A DNA stretch of 64,000 nt from Amycolatopsis sp. A133 (GTDB lineage Bacteria > Actinomycetota > Actinomycetes > Mycobacteriales > Pseudonocardiaceae): the NCBI RefSeq assembly GCF_031082405.1, contig NZ_JAVHJU010000008.1:1-64000 (forward strand), read 5' to 3'. The position numbers were made by a program, and so were the translations under genes. This document shows positions 18,946-27,696 of this stretch, piece after piece; the stretch's first letter is position 1; the number at the start of each line of letters is the position of its first letter. A model generated the notes under the pieces. It saw only the letters and a list, made by a program, of their open reading frames with translations. It ran no database searches and had not been told where the DNA came from.

Positions 18946-19491
18946 TTGTTCGCCGATCACACCCCGGAGTCTGCACCCCCGGCCGCCCGCCCCGCGATGA
19001 CGGCCACCGCGAAGAAGTTCGGCCGCGTGCCGTCCGCCGTCGCCCGGCTGGCGACCTCGCCGGAGCTGCTGAACGGGTTCCTGAAGCTCAGCGCGATCTT
19101 CGAAGCCACGACCTTGACGGCGCTGGAACGCGAAGTGCTGATCATGACGGTGGCCGCGCGCAACGAGTGCCACCTCTGCGTGGCGATGCACACGGCCACG
19201 CTGACCCGGCTCTCCGCCGCCCCGGAAGTGGTGGCGGCGCTGCGGGCCCAGGCCCCGCTGCCGGAGCCGCGGCTGGAGGCGCTGCGCGTCTTCGTCCACG
19301 CGGTGCTGGACACCCGGGGCGAAGTCGCCGCCGACACGCTGGAAGCGTTCACCGGCGCCGGTTACACCGAACGCAACGCCTTGGAGGTGGTGCTGGGAAT
19401 CGGGACGTACACGCTGTCGACGTTCGCGAACCGGCTCACCCGGGCCCCGCTCGACGAGGCCTTCGCCGAGCACGCCTGGCACGCGGCATGA
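18946..19491 (+). CDS. AhpD-like carboxymuconolactone decarboxylase-family protein
   Basis: About 181 residues. The redox signature ECHLCVAMH (Cys-x2-Cys-x3-His) is that of alkylhydroperoxidase AhpD and related peroxidase-fold proteins. A TTG start at 18946 is chosen because GGGAG lies just upstream, while earlier in-frame starts lie inside the operator. The divergent MarR gene is its probable regulator, giving a small oxidant- or quinone-responsive pair. Whether it reduces peroxides or works on another substrate cannot be told. Confidence 0.8.
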   Translation: MFADHTPESAPPAARPAMTATAKKFGRVPSAVARLATSPELLNGFLKLSAIFEATTLTALEREVLIMTVAARNECHLCVAMHTATLTRLSAAPEVVAALRAQAPLPEPRLEALRVFVHAVLDTRGEVAADTLEAFTGAGYTERNALEVVLGIGTYTLSTFANRLTRAPLDEAFAEHAWHAA

Positions 19492-19534
19492 GGGCCGTGG
19501 GGCCGCCCGTTCCGGCGGCCCCACGGCCGGGAAC

Positions 19535-20422
19535 TCAGCCCTTCACCAAGGTGACGACGGTGGTGTCGTCGACCGAGACGTTGGTGTTGTAGTTCGGGTC
19601 GAGCGCGGTCGCCTGGGTGACGACCTCCGCGTTGCCCTTCTGGAACGGCGTGGTGCCCGACGGGACGACGGTCGCCGTCCACGGCGCCGGCGCGCCCGGC
19701 GTGCAGGCGACCTGCGCCGAGTAGGTGCCGCGGATGATGACGTTGCGCTTGACCTGCGTCGCGGACCCGCTCAAGGTGACCTTGGCCGGCGCGGTGCAGT
19801 CGACGGTGCCGTGCAGGTACGCGTTGCCGTTGAGCGTGCTCGCGGTGCCGTCCGTGGCCACCTCGAGCCCGATCGCCAGCTCCGCCGGGGCCGGCGGGTT
19901 CGCGATGTGCACCTCACCGCGCGCGGCCGCCGTGCCGCCTTCGCAGTGCTGTTCGAAGGTGGCGTCGAGCGTCTGGACGTAGCCGTTCGGCCCGAAGACG
20001 ACGTTCTGGACGGCGAACGTCCCGGTCAGGGTGTTGCACCCCCGGCCGTTGCCGCTCAGGTCCAGCCCCGGCGCGTTGACCCCCTGGAACGGGTACCGCG
20101 TGGCCCCGTCGTAGGTGCCGGCGGCCAGCCTCGTGCCGCTCGGCGCGGCGAGGTCGAGCGTCCACCAGTCGCTGTTGAAGCCGCTGATGCTGACGGCGAC
20201 GTGGTTGCCGTCCGCCGACGCGTTGACCGTGAGCCCGTCCTTCGCTTCGGTGGAGTAGGCGTAGGAACGGCCCCCGCTGATGTAGTCGCCCTGGTCACCG
20301 CTGAACGACAGCGACCCCGTGGCGACCGGCTGCGCGTGCGCCGGCACGGCCCCCACGAGCACGGCGAGCACGGGCACCGCGACGACGGCGGCGGCTCGCT
20401 TCAAAAACCCAGAACCCTTCAC
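19535..20422 (-). CDS. Secreted protein of unknown function
   Basis: 295 residues. GTG at 20422 follows GAGGGGGAACCT. Signal peptide to about residue 30 (VGAVPAHA). The mature part is rich in Gly, Thr, Asn and Val, predicted mostly beta, with two pairs of cysteines (GCN/HCE and DCT/ACT). No catalytic motif was recognised. The pattern suggests two beta-sandwich domains, each with one disulfide. It stands alone, convergent with the AhpD-like gene. I do not recognise the family. Confidence 0.7.
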   Translation of the reverse strand: MKGSGFLKRAAAVVAVPVLAVLVGAVPAHAQPVATGSLSFSGDQGDYISGGRSYAYSTEAKDGLTVNASADGNHVAVSISGFNSDWWTLDLAAPSGTRLAAGTYDGATRYPFQGVNAPGLDLSGNGRGCNTLTGTFAVQNVVFGPNGYVQTLDATFEQHCEGGTAAARGEVHIANPPAPAELAIGLEVATDGTASTLNGNAYLHGTVDCTAPAKVTLSGSATQVKRNVIIRGTYSAQVACTPGAPAPWTATVVPSGTTPFQKGNAEVVTQATALDPNYNTNVSVDDTTVVTLVKG

Positions 20423-20562
20423 AGGTTCCCCCTCAGGTGAGTTGGTCACTTGCCGATCTTCCTGTCGGTCACCGCCAATCACCCGTTACCCGCGGAGATC
20501 GAATTTTGCCTATCCCACAAGAACTCCCGGGTTTTCCGTGTGGATCTTGACAAAGTTCCCGG

Positions 20563-21144
20563 TCACCGGGGCACGACGGTCCGGCCGTTCGCGTCGCCTT
20601 CGACGAGTTCCCGGTAGGCCTCGGCAACCACCGCCACCGGCGTCCCGCGCCCGCCGTCCTCCCCCATCGCCTCGAGGGTTTCGCCGATCCAGCCGGGGCT
20701 GACGACGTTGATCCGCGGCCCGCGCGGCAGTTCGGCGGCGGCCGACCGGACGAAGGCCTCGAGGCCGGCGTTGGCGAGCGCACCGAGCCCGCTGCCCGGG
20801 ATCGGCTCGGTGAACGTCCCGCCGGTGAGCGTGATCGAGCCCGCGGCGGGGAGGCGCTCCACCGCTCGCCGGGCGAGCGCGACCTGACCGAGCAGCTTGG
20901 CGCGCAGGTCGTCGAGCACCTGCTCGTCGGTCAGCTCGGCGAGCGGGCGCAGCGGGACGTTGGCGGCGCAGCACACGACGGCGTCGGCGGCGGTCTCGAA
21001 GAGCGCGTCGAGCGATGAGGGATCGGCCAGGTCCGCGCCGAGCGGCGAAGTCCGCGAGACGGGCACGACCTCGTGCCGTGGTTCGAGGGCGGCGGCGACG
21101 GCTCGCCCGACGAGGCCGGTGGCCCCCAGCAGGATGATCTTCAC
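20563..21144 (-). CDS. Short SDR-family NAD(P)-binding oxidoreductase
   Basis: 193 residues, a compact Rossmann protein. It begins KIILLGATGLVGRAVAAAL (nucleotide-binding loop), has the short CCAANVPL after strand 4 and SPGWIGETLEAMGEDG near the C-terminus. The classic YxxxK pair is not evident: the region that should hold it reads GLGALANAGLEAFVRSAA, as in short YwnB/CsgA-type SDRs with Asn/Ala in that place. It is divergent from the second exporter gene 110 bp away. The substrate is unknown. Confidence 0.75.
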   Translation of the reverse strand: MKIILLGATGLVGRAVAAALEPRHEVVPVSRTSPLGADLADPSSLDALFETAADAVVCCAANVPLRPLAELTDEQVLDDLRAKLLGQVALARRAVERLPAAGSITLTGGTFTEPIPGSGLGALANAGLEAFVRSAAAELPRGPRINVVSPGWIGETLEAMGEDGGRGTPVAVVAEAYRELVEGDANGRTVVPR

Positions 21145-21254
21145 GCCCTCGACGCTAGCGGCCGCGGTTATCGGAAAAACTTCCCGAGCGCGTGTCCGGT
21201 CCCGCGGAACGGCTCCGACCCCTGGCAAACGGACCACGGAGAAGGAGCCCGAAG

Positions 21255-22700
21255 ATGGAGAAGCCGGCCGGACGGCGGGAGTGGCTGGGACTGGCGGTCC
21301 TCGTGCTGCCCACCCTGCTCGTCGCGATGGACATGACCTCGCTGTTCCTCGCGCTGCCGCAGCTGAGCGCGGATCTCGGCGCGAGCAGCACCGAGCAGCT
21401 GTGGATCACCGACAGCTACGGCTTCGTCGTCGCCGGGTTCGTCATCACCATGGGCACGCTCGGCGACCGCATCGGGCGACGGCGGCTGCTGCTCGCCGGC
21501 GGCGGGGCCTTCGGGCTGCTGTCGATCGTCGCCGCCTTCTCGACCGGGCCGGTCATGCTCATCGTCGTCCGCGCGGCGCTCGGCGTGGCCGGGGCGACGC
21601 TGATGCCGTCGACGCTCGCCCTGATCACGAACATGTTCCGCGACCCGAAGCAGCGCGGCAAGGCCATCTCGATCTGGGCCACCTGCCAGTTCGCGGGCGG
21701 TGCGGCCGGCCCGGTGTTCGCCGGCTTCCTGCTCCAGCACTTCTCGTGGGGCTCGGTCTTCCTGGTCGCGGTCCCGGCCGTGGCCGTCCTGCTGGTCGCG
21801 GGCCCGGTCCTGCTGCCGGAGTTCCGCGCGCCGGTGTCCGGGCGGCTGGACCTCCCGGGTGTCGCGCTCTCGCTGGCCGCCGTGCTGCTGATCGTCTTCG
21901 GCCTCAAGCAGCTGGCGGCCGGTTCGGCGGTCCTGCCGGTCGCGGCGATCGCCACCGGGACGCTGCTGGGCCTCGTCTTCGCCCGTCGCCAGCTGCGGAC
22001 GGCGTCACCGCTGCTGGACCTGCGGCTGTTCCGCAACCGCCCGTTCACCGCGGTGCTGGTGGCGCTGGTGTTCGCCGGCGTCGCGATGGCCGGCGTCGGG
22101 CTGCTCGTGACGCAGTACCTGCAGAGCGTCCTCGGCCACTCCCCGCTCGTCTCGGCCCTGCTGTTCGCCCCGATGGGCCTCGGCGTGGCGGCGGGCACGA
22201 TGACGGCCCCGGCCCTGACCCGGTTCGTGAAGCCGGCGACGGCGATCGCGGGCGGCTTGGTGGTCTCGGCGGCGGGCAGCCTCCTGCCGGCGGTGACCGA
22301 CGGCGTGGTACCGGTGGTGGCGGGGATCACGGTGCTGGCGCTGGGCACGGGCCCGCTGTTCGCGCTGGGCATCGGCCTGGTGGTGGGCGCGGTCCCCCCG
22401 GAGCGCGCGGGTTCGGCCGCCTCGATGGCGGACACCGGCAACTACCTCGGCGGATCCCTGGGCATGGCCCTGATCGGCCTCACCGCATCGGCGGTGTACC
22501 ACGGGGCGTTCCCGGCGGGCACGACGCTCGCGGCCGACGTCACCCGCCCGGAGGTGGCCGAGCAGGCGAAGGCGGCGTTCACCAGCGCGCTGAACGTGAC
22601 GGGCGTGATCGCGGCGGTGCTGTTCGCGGGGCTGGCGCTGCTGGTGACGTCGATGCGCCGCACCGAAGCCGTGGTGCCGGAACCGGCCATGGCGGAGTGA
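21255..22700 (+). CDS. DHA2-family MFS efflux transporter (QacA/SmvA-like)
   Basis: 481 residues, about 14 membrane spans. VAMDMTSLFLALPQL in span 1 and GTLGDRIGRRR (motif A) are diagnostic of QacA-like drug exporters. An acidic membrane residue is present in span 1 (Asp in AMDMT). GAAGGAG lies seven bases before the ATG at 21255. No dedicated TetR gene is adjacent, but the divergent small SDR shares its upstream region. The substrate is probably cationic or amphipathic drugs; this is inferred from the family. Confidence 0.88.
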   Translation: MEKPAGRREWLGLAVLVLPTLLVAMDMTSLFLALPQLSADLGASSTEQLWITDSYGFVVAGFVITMGTLGDRIGRRRLLLAGGGAFGLLSIVAAFSTGPVMLIVVRAALGVAGATLMPSTLALITNMFRDPKQRGKAISIWATCQFAGGAAGPVFAGFLLQHFSWGSVFLVAVPAVAVLLVAGPVLLPEFRAPVSGRLDLPGVALSLAAVLLIVFGLKQLAAGSAVLPVAAIATGTLLGLVFARRQLRTASPLLDLRLFRNRPFTAVLVALVFAGVAMAGVGLLVTQYLQSVLGHSPLVSALLFAPMGLGVAAGTMTAPALTRFVKPATAIAGGLVVSAAGSLLPAVTDGVVPVVAGITVLALGTGPLFALGIGLVVGAVPPERAGSAASMADTGNYLGGSLGMALIGLTASAVYHGAFPAGTTLAADVTRPEVAEQAKAAFTSALNVTGVIAAVLFAGLALLVTSMRRTEAVVPEPAMAE

Positions 22701-22775
22701 GGAGCGGCAGCGGATTGACGCCCGGCCGACCGACTGTGATGCTCGACACAGCGCAACAATCCACCAGGGGGAAAT

Positions 22776-23237
22776 GTGAAAACTCGAGGACGCGTGCTCG
22801 CCTGGGCGGGCTTGATCAATTCGGCGATCGTCGTAGCCTCGGTGTTGCTCCCGGGCGCGGCCGAGGCAAAACCGTTGTTGAGCGGCGAATACCCGGTCTA
22901 CGCCTACGAGGGGCAGTACCCGACGAGCACCCCGTGCGCCGGGGGTTTCGGGGTGCACGCCACGAAGACCTTCAACTGGTTCGGCCGGATCGGCACCCTC
23001 AGGATGTACTACCACCCCAGCTGCGGGGTGTACGCGCGCGTGGACAACGTCGAGAGTTATTGCTACGTGCAGTCCCATCGCAATTCCGGCGAATTCGGCC
23101 CCTACGGCTGGGTCACGGAAACGACCGACGGGCTCAACTACGCGTACACGATGATGACCAACAACCTCAACGGCCGTCTCTCCGACGCGGTGGCGATCTG
23201 CTCCGGCACGGAGGTGGCCCGGATCACCTGGTTCTGA
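22776..23237 (+). CDS. Small secreted protein, DUF2690-like
   Basis: 153 residues. GTG start with AGGGGGAAAT before it. Signal peptide to about residue 31 (GAAEA). The mature part has four cysteines, and the spacing CAGG...GTLRMYYHPSCGVYARV resembles the DUF2690 pattern, in which a beta-strand with RYS-x2-C-x2-WAR follows an N-terminal Cys. A fourth cysteine closes the chain near the C-terminus. Exported by Sec; function unknown. No operon partner. Confidence 0.65.
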   Translation: MKTRGRVLAWAGLINSAIVVASVLLPGAAEAKPLLSGEYPVYAYEGQYPTSTPCAGGFGVHATKTFNWFGRIGTLRMYYHPSCGVYARVDNVESYCYVQSHRNSGEFGPYGWVTETTDGLNYAYTMMTNNLNGRLSDAVAICSGTEVARITWF

Positions 23238-23312
23238 CCACCACGGCCAGACGAACCGGCCGGCGGACGAGGTCGACCGGCGGCGCCCCGAGGCTCTCGG
23301 GGCCCAAAACGG

Positions 23313-23384
23313 TGGGCGCAGCAGGGTTCGAACCTGCGACCGCTCGGGTGTAAACCGAGTGCTCTTCCGCTGAGCTATGCGCCC
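23313..23384 (-). tRNA. tRNA-Val (anticodon UAC)
   Basis: A 72-nt cloverleaf on the minus strand. The acceptor stem GGGCGCA pairs with TGCGCCC, with A as discriminator. The D-arm is in TAGCTCAGCGGAAGAGC, and the anticodon stem CTCGG/CCGAG holds the loop TTTACAC (anticodon TAC). The T-arm is GCAGG TTCGAAC CCTGC. The 3' CCA is not encoded. It reads GUA and GUG valine codons. Confidence 0.95.
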
Positions 23385-23426
23385 CTCACGGCGGCGGCCC
23401 ACACCCGGGCCGCCGCCGGAGGAAAC

Positions 23427-23891
23427 TCAAGCCGTCAGTTCGGCCACGGCCTTCTTCCAGCCCTGCTGGTCGCGGGCCTCGCCCGGCGCGTTGGCCTCGG
23501 CGAACCGGACCACGCCTGCCGTGTCGATCAGGAACGTGCCGCGGACCGCCAAGCCCGCCGCCTCGTTGAAGACGCCGTACGCGCGGGCCACCTCGCCGTG
23601 CGGCCAGAAGTCGGACAGCAGCGGGAACTGGTAGCCCTCCTTCTCGGCCCACGCCTTGAGCGCGAAGGGCGTGTCGATCGAGACGCCCAGCACCTGGACG
23701 CCCTTGCCGTCGTAGTCCGCGAACTCGTCGCGGAGCTGGCACAGCTCGCCGGTGCAGATGCCGCTGAACGCGAAGGGGTAGAAAACCAGCAGCACCGGCT
23801 TGTCACCCCGGAACGACGACAGCTGGACCGGCTGCTTGTTGTAGTCGTTGAGCGTGAAGTCAGGGGCCTGAGAACCGACCTCGACGGTCAT
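23427..23891 (-). CDS. ahpE: AhpE-family peroxiredoxin
   Basis: 154 residues, close along its length to mycobacterial AhpE: APDFTLNDYNKQPVQL at the start, FYPFAFSGICTGELCQL around the active site, and FPLLSDFWPHGEVARAYGVFNE downstream. Cys46 is the peroxidatic cysteine. Unlike the M. tuberculosis enzyme, a second cysteine follows five residues later (Cys51), the spacing of the resolving cysteine in BCP-type peroxiredoxins. It reduces hydroperoxides in the cytoplasm. Its position near a DUF3052 gene and aceE matches the mycobacterial order. Confidence 0.9.
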   Translation of the reverse strand: MTVEVGSQAPDFTLNDYNKQPVQLSSFRGDKPVLLVFYPFAFSGICTGELCQLRDEFADYDGKGVQVLGVSIDTPFALKAWAEKEGYQFPLLSDFWPHGEVARAYGVFNEAAGLAVRGTFLIDTAGVVRFAEANAPGEARDQQGWKKAVAELTA

Positions 23892-23964
23892 ACCGGCGTT
23901 TCCTCTCCCGAACGGACACGTGCCTGCGACGACAACCCTATCGTGTCCGTCCGGCGAGACCGGC

Positions 23965-24396
23965 TCAGCGCTGCTTCGACTTCGACTTGGGTGACACCAG
24001 GCGGGTGCCGATCCAGTTCGCGCCCACACTCATGTTGGCGGTCTGGGCCAGGCCCACGGCGGGCACGGCTTCGGCGATTTCGCTCGGCTCGACGTGCCCG
24101 GGCTGCCCGTTCTTCGGGGTCAGCACCCAGATCACGCCGGTCTCCTCCAGGGGGCCCCGGGCGTCGATGAGCGCGTCGCCCAGGTCGCCGTCGTCCTCGC
24201 GCCACCAGAGCAGCACCACGTCGATGACCTCGTCGGCGTCCTCGTCGAGGATGTCCCCGCCGATCTGCTCCTCGATCGCCGCGCGGACGTCGTCGTCGAC
24301 GTCCTCGTCCCAGCCGATCTCCTGGACCACCATCTCGGGCTTGATGCCGAGCCTCTCGGCGACGCTGCTCTGATCAGCGTCTCCCGCGGCGACCAC
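23965..24396 (-). CDS. DUF3052 family protein
   Basis: 143 residues, acidic, soluble. The block VAERLGIKPEMVVQEIGWDEDVDDD is characteristic of actinobacterial DUF3052 proteins, which sit between ahpE and aceE in mycobacteria too. LIDARGPLEETGVIWVLTPKNGQPGHV forms a second conserved stretch. GTG at 24396 is preferred because GGAGG lies ten bases upstream; another in-frame GTG nine bases earlier is too close to it. Function unknown. Confidence 0.85.
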   Translation of the reverse strand: MVAAGDADQSSVAERLGIKPEMVVQEIGWDEDVDDDVRAAIEEQIGGDILDEDADEVIDVVLLWWREDDGDLGDALIDARGPLEETGVIWVLTPKNGQPGHVEPSEIAEAVPAVGLAQTANMSVGANWIGTRLVSPKSKSKQR

Positions 24397-24812
24397 TGCT
24401 TTCACTCCTCCAACTGCGACGGAGCGTGGCTTCGATGCACCCTCGGAGGGTACGCCTGGGCCACACTCGGCTACCCGGTTGCCGATAGCGAACACTGGTG
24501 AGGCTCCGCGCGCAACCGTCCACACCGGATCTGTGACAACTCGTGTCGCAGGATACGGCCCGCGACCGGCCCCCCGCGAGGGCGTTTCGGGTACCTCGCG
24601 CCCCCGCTCTGCCACCCCTCCGGGGGTCGTCCCCTAGGGTGGGGAGGAAGAAAACGCGCGCGCGATACACCGCGCGCAGGGAGTGGCTCGACCGGGTCGG
24701 CCCATGTTACCGCCAAGTAGCGGTGCGGAAGCCGGGACGGAAGACGACGATGGAGAGTCGTACACCCCCGCGTACGAGCACCACCGGCTACAACTTTTCG
24801 CAAGGAGACCCC
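24397..24812. promoter_or_regulatory. aceE upstream region
   Basis: 416 bp without a convincing gene. An in-frame extension of aceE could start at an ATG at 24750, but the TTG at 24813 has far better ribosome-binding geometry (AAGGAG, six-base spacing). GTTACCGCCAAGTAGC at 24706-24721 is a TTAC-N6-GTA near-palindrome overlapping a small ACCGC/GCGGT inverted repeat (24709-24724), a possible regulator site. TGTGACA near 24533 could belong to a promoter. None of these is certain. Confidence 0.35.
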
Positions 24813-27608
24813 TTGGCCCCGCAGAATGACGGCGCCTCCCGCAAGGAGACCCCGGCACGCGTACGCGTCATCCGTGACGGACTGGCGGCGCACCTGCCCG
24901 ACATCGACCCGGAGGAGACCGCCGAGTGGCTGGACTCCTTCGACGAGGCTCTCGCGAGGGGCGGTCAGCAGCGGGCCCGATACCTGATGCTGCGCATCCT
25001 CGAGCGGGCCCGGGAGCGGAACGTCGGCGTCCCGGCCCTGACCTCGACGGACTACGTCAACACCATCCCCACCGAGAACGAGCCCTGGTTCCCCGGCGAC
25101 GAGGACATCGAGCGCCGCTACCGCGCCTGGATCCGCTGGAACGCGGCGATCATGGTGCACCGGGCGCAGCGCCCCGGCGTCGGCGTCGGCGGCCACATCT
25201 CGACGTACGCCTCCTCCGCCGCGCTGTACGAAGTCGGGTTCAACCACTTCTTCCGCGGCAAGGACCACTCCGGCGGCGGCGACCAGATCTACATCCAGGG
25301 TCACGCCTCCCCCGGCATCTACGCCCGCGCGTTCCTCGAGGGCCGGCTGAGCGAGTCGCAGCTCGACGGCTTCCGCCAGGAGTTCTCGCACGCCGGCGAG
25401 GGCGGCGGCCTGCCGTCGTACCCGCACCCGCGCCTGATGCCGGAGTTCTGGGAGAACCCGACGGTGTCGATGGGCCTCGGCCCGATGAACGCCGTCTACC
25501 AGGCCCGGTTCAACCGCTACCTGCGCGACCGCGGCATCAAGAACACCGACGACCAGCACGTCTGGGCGTTCCTCGGTGACGGCGAGATGGACGAGGCCGA
25601 GTCCCGCGGCCTGATCCACGTCGCGGCCGGCGAAGGCCTCGACAACCTGACGTTCGTGATCAACTGCAACCTGCAGCGGCTCGACGGCCCGGTGCGCGGC
25701 AACGGCAAGATCATTCAGGAGCTGGAGTCGTACTTCCGCGGCGCCGGCTGGAACGTCATCAAGGTGATCTGGGGCCGCGAGTGGGACTCGCTGCTGCACG
25801 CCGACCGCGACGGCGCGCTGGTCAACCTGATGAACGTGACGCCGGACGGCGACTACCAGACGTACAAGGCCAACGACGGCGCCTTCGTCCGCGAGCACTT
25901 CTTCGGCCGCGACCCGCGGACGAAGGACCTGGTCAAGGACCTCTCCGACGCCGACATCTGGAACCTCAAGCGCGGCGGCCACGACTACCGCAAGGTGTAC
26001 GCGGCCTACAAGTCGGCGCTGGAGCACCACGGCCAGCCGACGGTGATCCTGGCCCACACCATCAAGGGCTACGGCCTCGGCCCGGCGTTCGAGGGCCGCA
26101 ACGCCACGCACCAGATGAAGAAGCTCACCCTCGACGACCTGAAGCTGTTCCGCGACTCCCAGCGGATCCCGATCAGCGACGAGGAGCTCGAGCGCAACCC
26201 GAAGCTGCCGCCGTACTACCACCCGGGCGCGAACTCGCCCGAGATCGAGTACCTGATCGGCCGCCGCAAGGCGCTCGGCGGCTTCCTGCCGGAACGCCGC
26301 CCGAAGTCCGCCAAGGCGCTCGTCCTGCCCGGCGACAAGGTCTACGAGGGCATCCGGAAGGGCTCCGGCAAGCAGGAGGTCGCCACGACAATGGCGTTCG
26401 TCCGGCTGGTCCGCGAGCTGGCGAAGGACTCCGAGATCGGCAAGCGCGTCGTCCCGATCATCCCGGACGAGGCCCGCACCTTCGGCCTCGACTCGATGTT
26501 CCCGACGGCGAAGATCTACAACCCGCACGGCCAGACGTACACGTCGGTCGACGCGAGCCTGATGCTGGCCTACAAGGAGTCCGAGAAGGGCCAGCTGCTG
26601 CACGAGGGCATCAACGAGGCGGGCTCGACCGCGTCGTTCACCGCCGTCGGCACGTCGTACGCGACGCACGGCGAGCCGATGATCCCGATCTACATCTTCT
26701 ACTCGATGTTCGGGTTCCAGCGGACCGGTGACGGCCTGTACGCCGCCGCCGACCAGATGGCCCGCGGGTTCGTCATCGGTGCCACCGCCGGCAGGACCAC
26801 CCTGACGGGTGAAGGTCTGCAGCACGCGGACGGGCACTCGCTGCTGCTGGCCGCGACGAACCCGGCCGCGGTCGCCTACGACCCGGCGTGGTCGTTCGAG
26901 ATCGCGCACATCGTCAAGGACGGCCTGCGCCGGATGTACGGCGAGACCGGCCCGGACGGCAACGGCGAGAACGTCTTCTACTACATGACGATCTACAACG
27001 AGCCGTACCAGCAGCCCGCCGAGCCGGAGAACCTCGACGTCGACGGCCTGCTCAAGGGTCTGTACAAGTACGCCGAGGCCCCCGAGGGCGACGGCCCCGA
27101 GGTGCAGGTCCTCGTCTCGGGCGTCACGATGCCGGACGCGCTCAAGGCGCAGAAGATGCTGGCCGAGGAGTGGGGCGTGCGGGCCGCGGTGTGGTCGGCG
27201 ACGTCGTGGACCGAGCTGCGGCGCGAAGCCGTCGAAATCGACCACGACAACCTGCTCTACCCGGGCAGCGAGCCGCGCGTGCCGTACGTCACCGAGGCGC
27301 TTTCGGGCAGCAACGGCCCGGTCGTGGCCGTGTCGGACTGGATGCGCGCGGTGCCGGACCTGATCCGCCCGTACGTGCCGACCGACATGCTGACCCTGGG
27401 CACGGACGGGTTCGGCTTCTCCGACACCCGCCCGGCGGCGCGGCGGAAGTTCCTGGTCGACGCCGAGTCGATCACGGTCGGCGCGCTGTCGATCCTGGCC
27501 AAGCGCGGCGAGGTCGACTCGGCGAAGGTCCTCGAAGCCGCCACGAAGTACCGGCTCGACGACATCTCGGCCGCCGGGCCGCAGACGTCGGAATCCGGCA
27601 ACGCGTGA
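24813..27608 (+). CDS. aceE: Pyruvate dehydrogenase E1 component, homodimeric type (AceE)
   Basis: 931 residues, the normal AceE length. It decarboxylates pyruvate with thiamine diphosphate and passes the acetyl group to the lipoyl E2 component. The ThDP motif is [13 protein letters not shown] ending in [10 protein letters not shown]. The conserved N-terminal block is [15 protein letters not shown], and the middle domain has the [19 protein letters not shown] stretch typical of AceE. TTG start with AAGGAG. It stands apart from E2/E3 genes, as in other actinobacteria. In mycobacteria the next gene is the fasR-type regulator; here seven genes intervene. Confidence 0.97.
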   Translation: MAPQNDGASRKETPARVRVIRDGLAAHLPDIDPEETAEWLDSFDEALARGGQQRARYLMLRILERARERNVGVPALTSTDYVNTIPTENEPWFPGDEDIERRYRAWIRWNAAIMVHRAQRPGVGVGGHISTYASSAALYEVGFNHFFRGKDHSGGGDQIYIQGHASPGIYARAFLEGRLSESQLDGFRQEFSHAGEGGGLPSYPHPRLMPEFWENPTVSMGLGPMNAVYQARFNRYLRDRGIKNTDDQHVWAFLGDGEMDEAESRGLIHVAAGEGLDNLTFVINCNLQRLDGPVRGNGKIIQELESYFRGAGWNVIKVIWGREWDSLLHADRDGALVNLMNVTPDGDYQTYKANDGAFVREHFFGRDPRTKDLVKDLSDADIWNLKRGGHDYRKVYAAYKSALEHHGQPTVILAHTIKGYGLGPAFEGRNATHQMKKLTLDDLKLFRDSQRIPISDEELERNPKLPPYYHPGANSPEIEYLIGRRKALGGFLPERRPKSAKALVLPGDKVYEGIRKGSGKQEVATTMAFVRLVRELAKDSEIGKRVVPIIPDEARTFGLDSMFPTAKIYNPHGQTYTSVDASLMLAYKESEKGQLLHEGINEAGSTASFTAVGTSYATHGEPMIPIYIFYSMFGFQRTGDGLYAAADQMARGFVIGATAGRTTLTGEGLQHADGHSLLLAATNPAAVAYDPAWSFEIAHIVKDGLRRMYGETGPDGNGENVFYYMTIYNEPYQQPAEPENLDVDGLLKGLYKYAEAPEGDGPEVQVLVSGVTMPDALKAQKMLAEEWGVRAAVWSATSWTELRREAVEIDHDNLLYPGSEPRVPYVTEALSGSNGPVVAVSDWMRAVPDLIRPYVPTDMLTLGTDGFGFSDTRPAARRKFLVDAESITVGALSILAKRGEVDSAKVLEAATKYRLDDISAAGPQTSESGNA

Positions 27609-27637
27609 CTCGGCGCTAGAGCCGAAGTGCTAGGTTC

Positions 27638-27672
27638 GGGACCCGGCAGACATCTGATGTCTGCCGGGTCCC
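27638..27672. terminator. Perfect 16-bp inverted repeat between aceE and lldD
   Basis: Arms of 16 bp (27638-27653 and 27657-27672) with only a CTG loop. It starts 30 bp after the aceE stop and ends 24 bp before the lldD start, so it may be a terminator without a T-run. Its inner part, AGACATCTGATGTCT, is also a good dimer-type operator, and a role in regulating lldD cannot be excluded. Confidence 0.6.
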
Positions 27673-27696
27673 GTTACACGCAGGGAGTTGATGAAG

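Noticed and set aside
23313..23384. tRNA-Val as a possible integration (attachment) site
   Set aside because: No partial tRNA copy or integrase gene is present nearby, so nothing supports an integrated element here.
24471..27245. 924-codon minus-strand frame across aceE
   Set aside because: Shadow of aceE with no recognisable domain and no ribosome-binding site.
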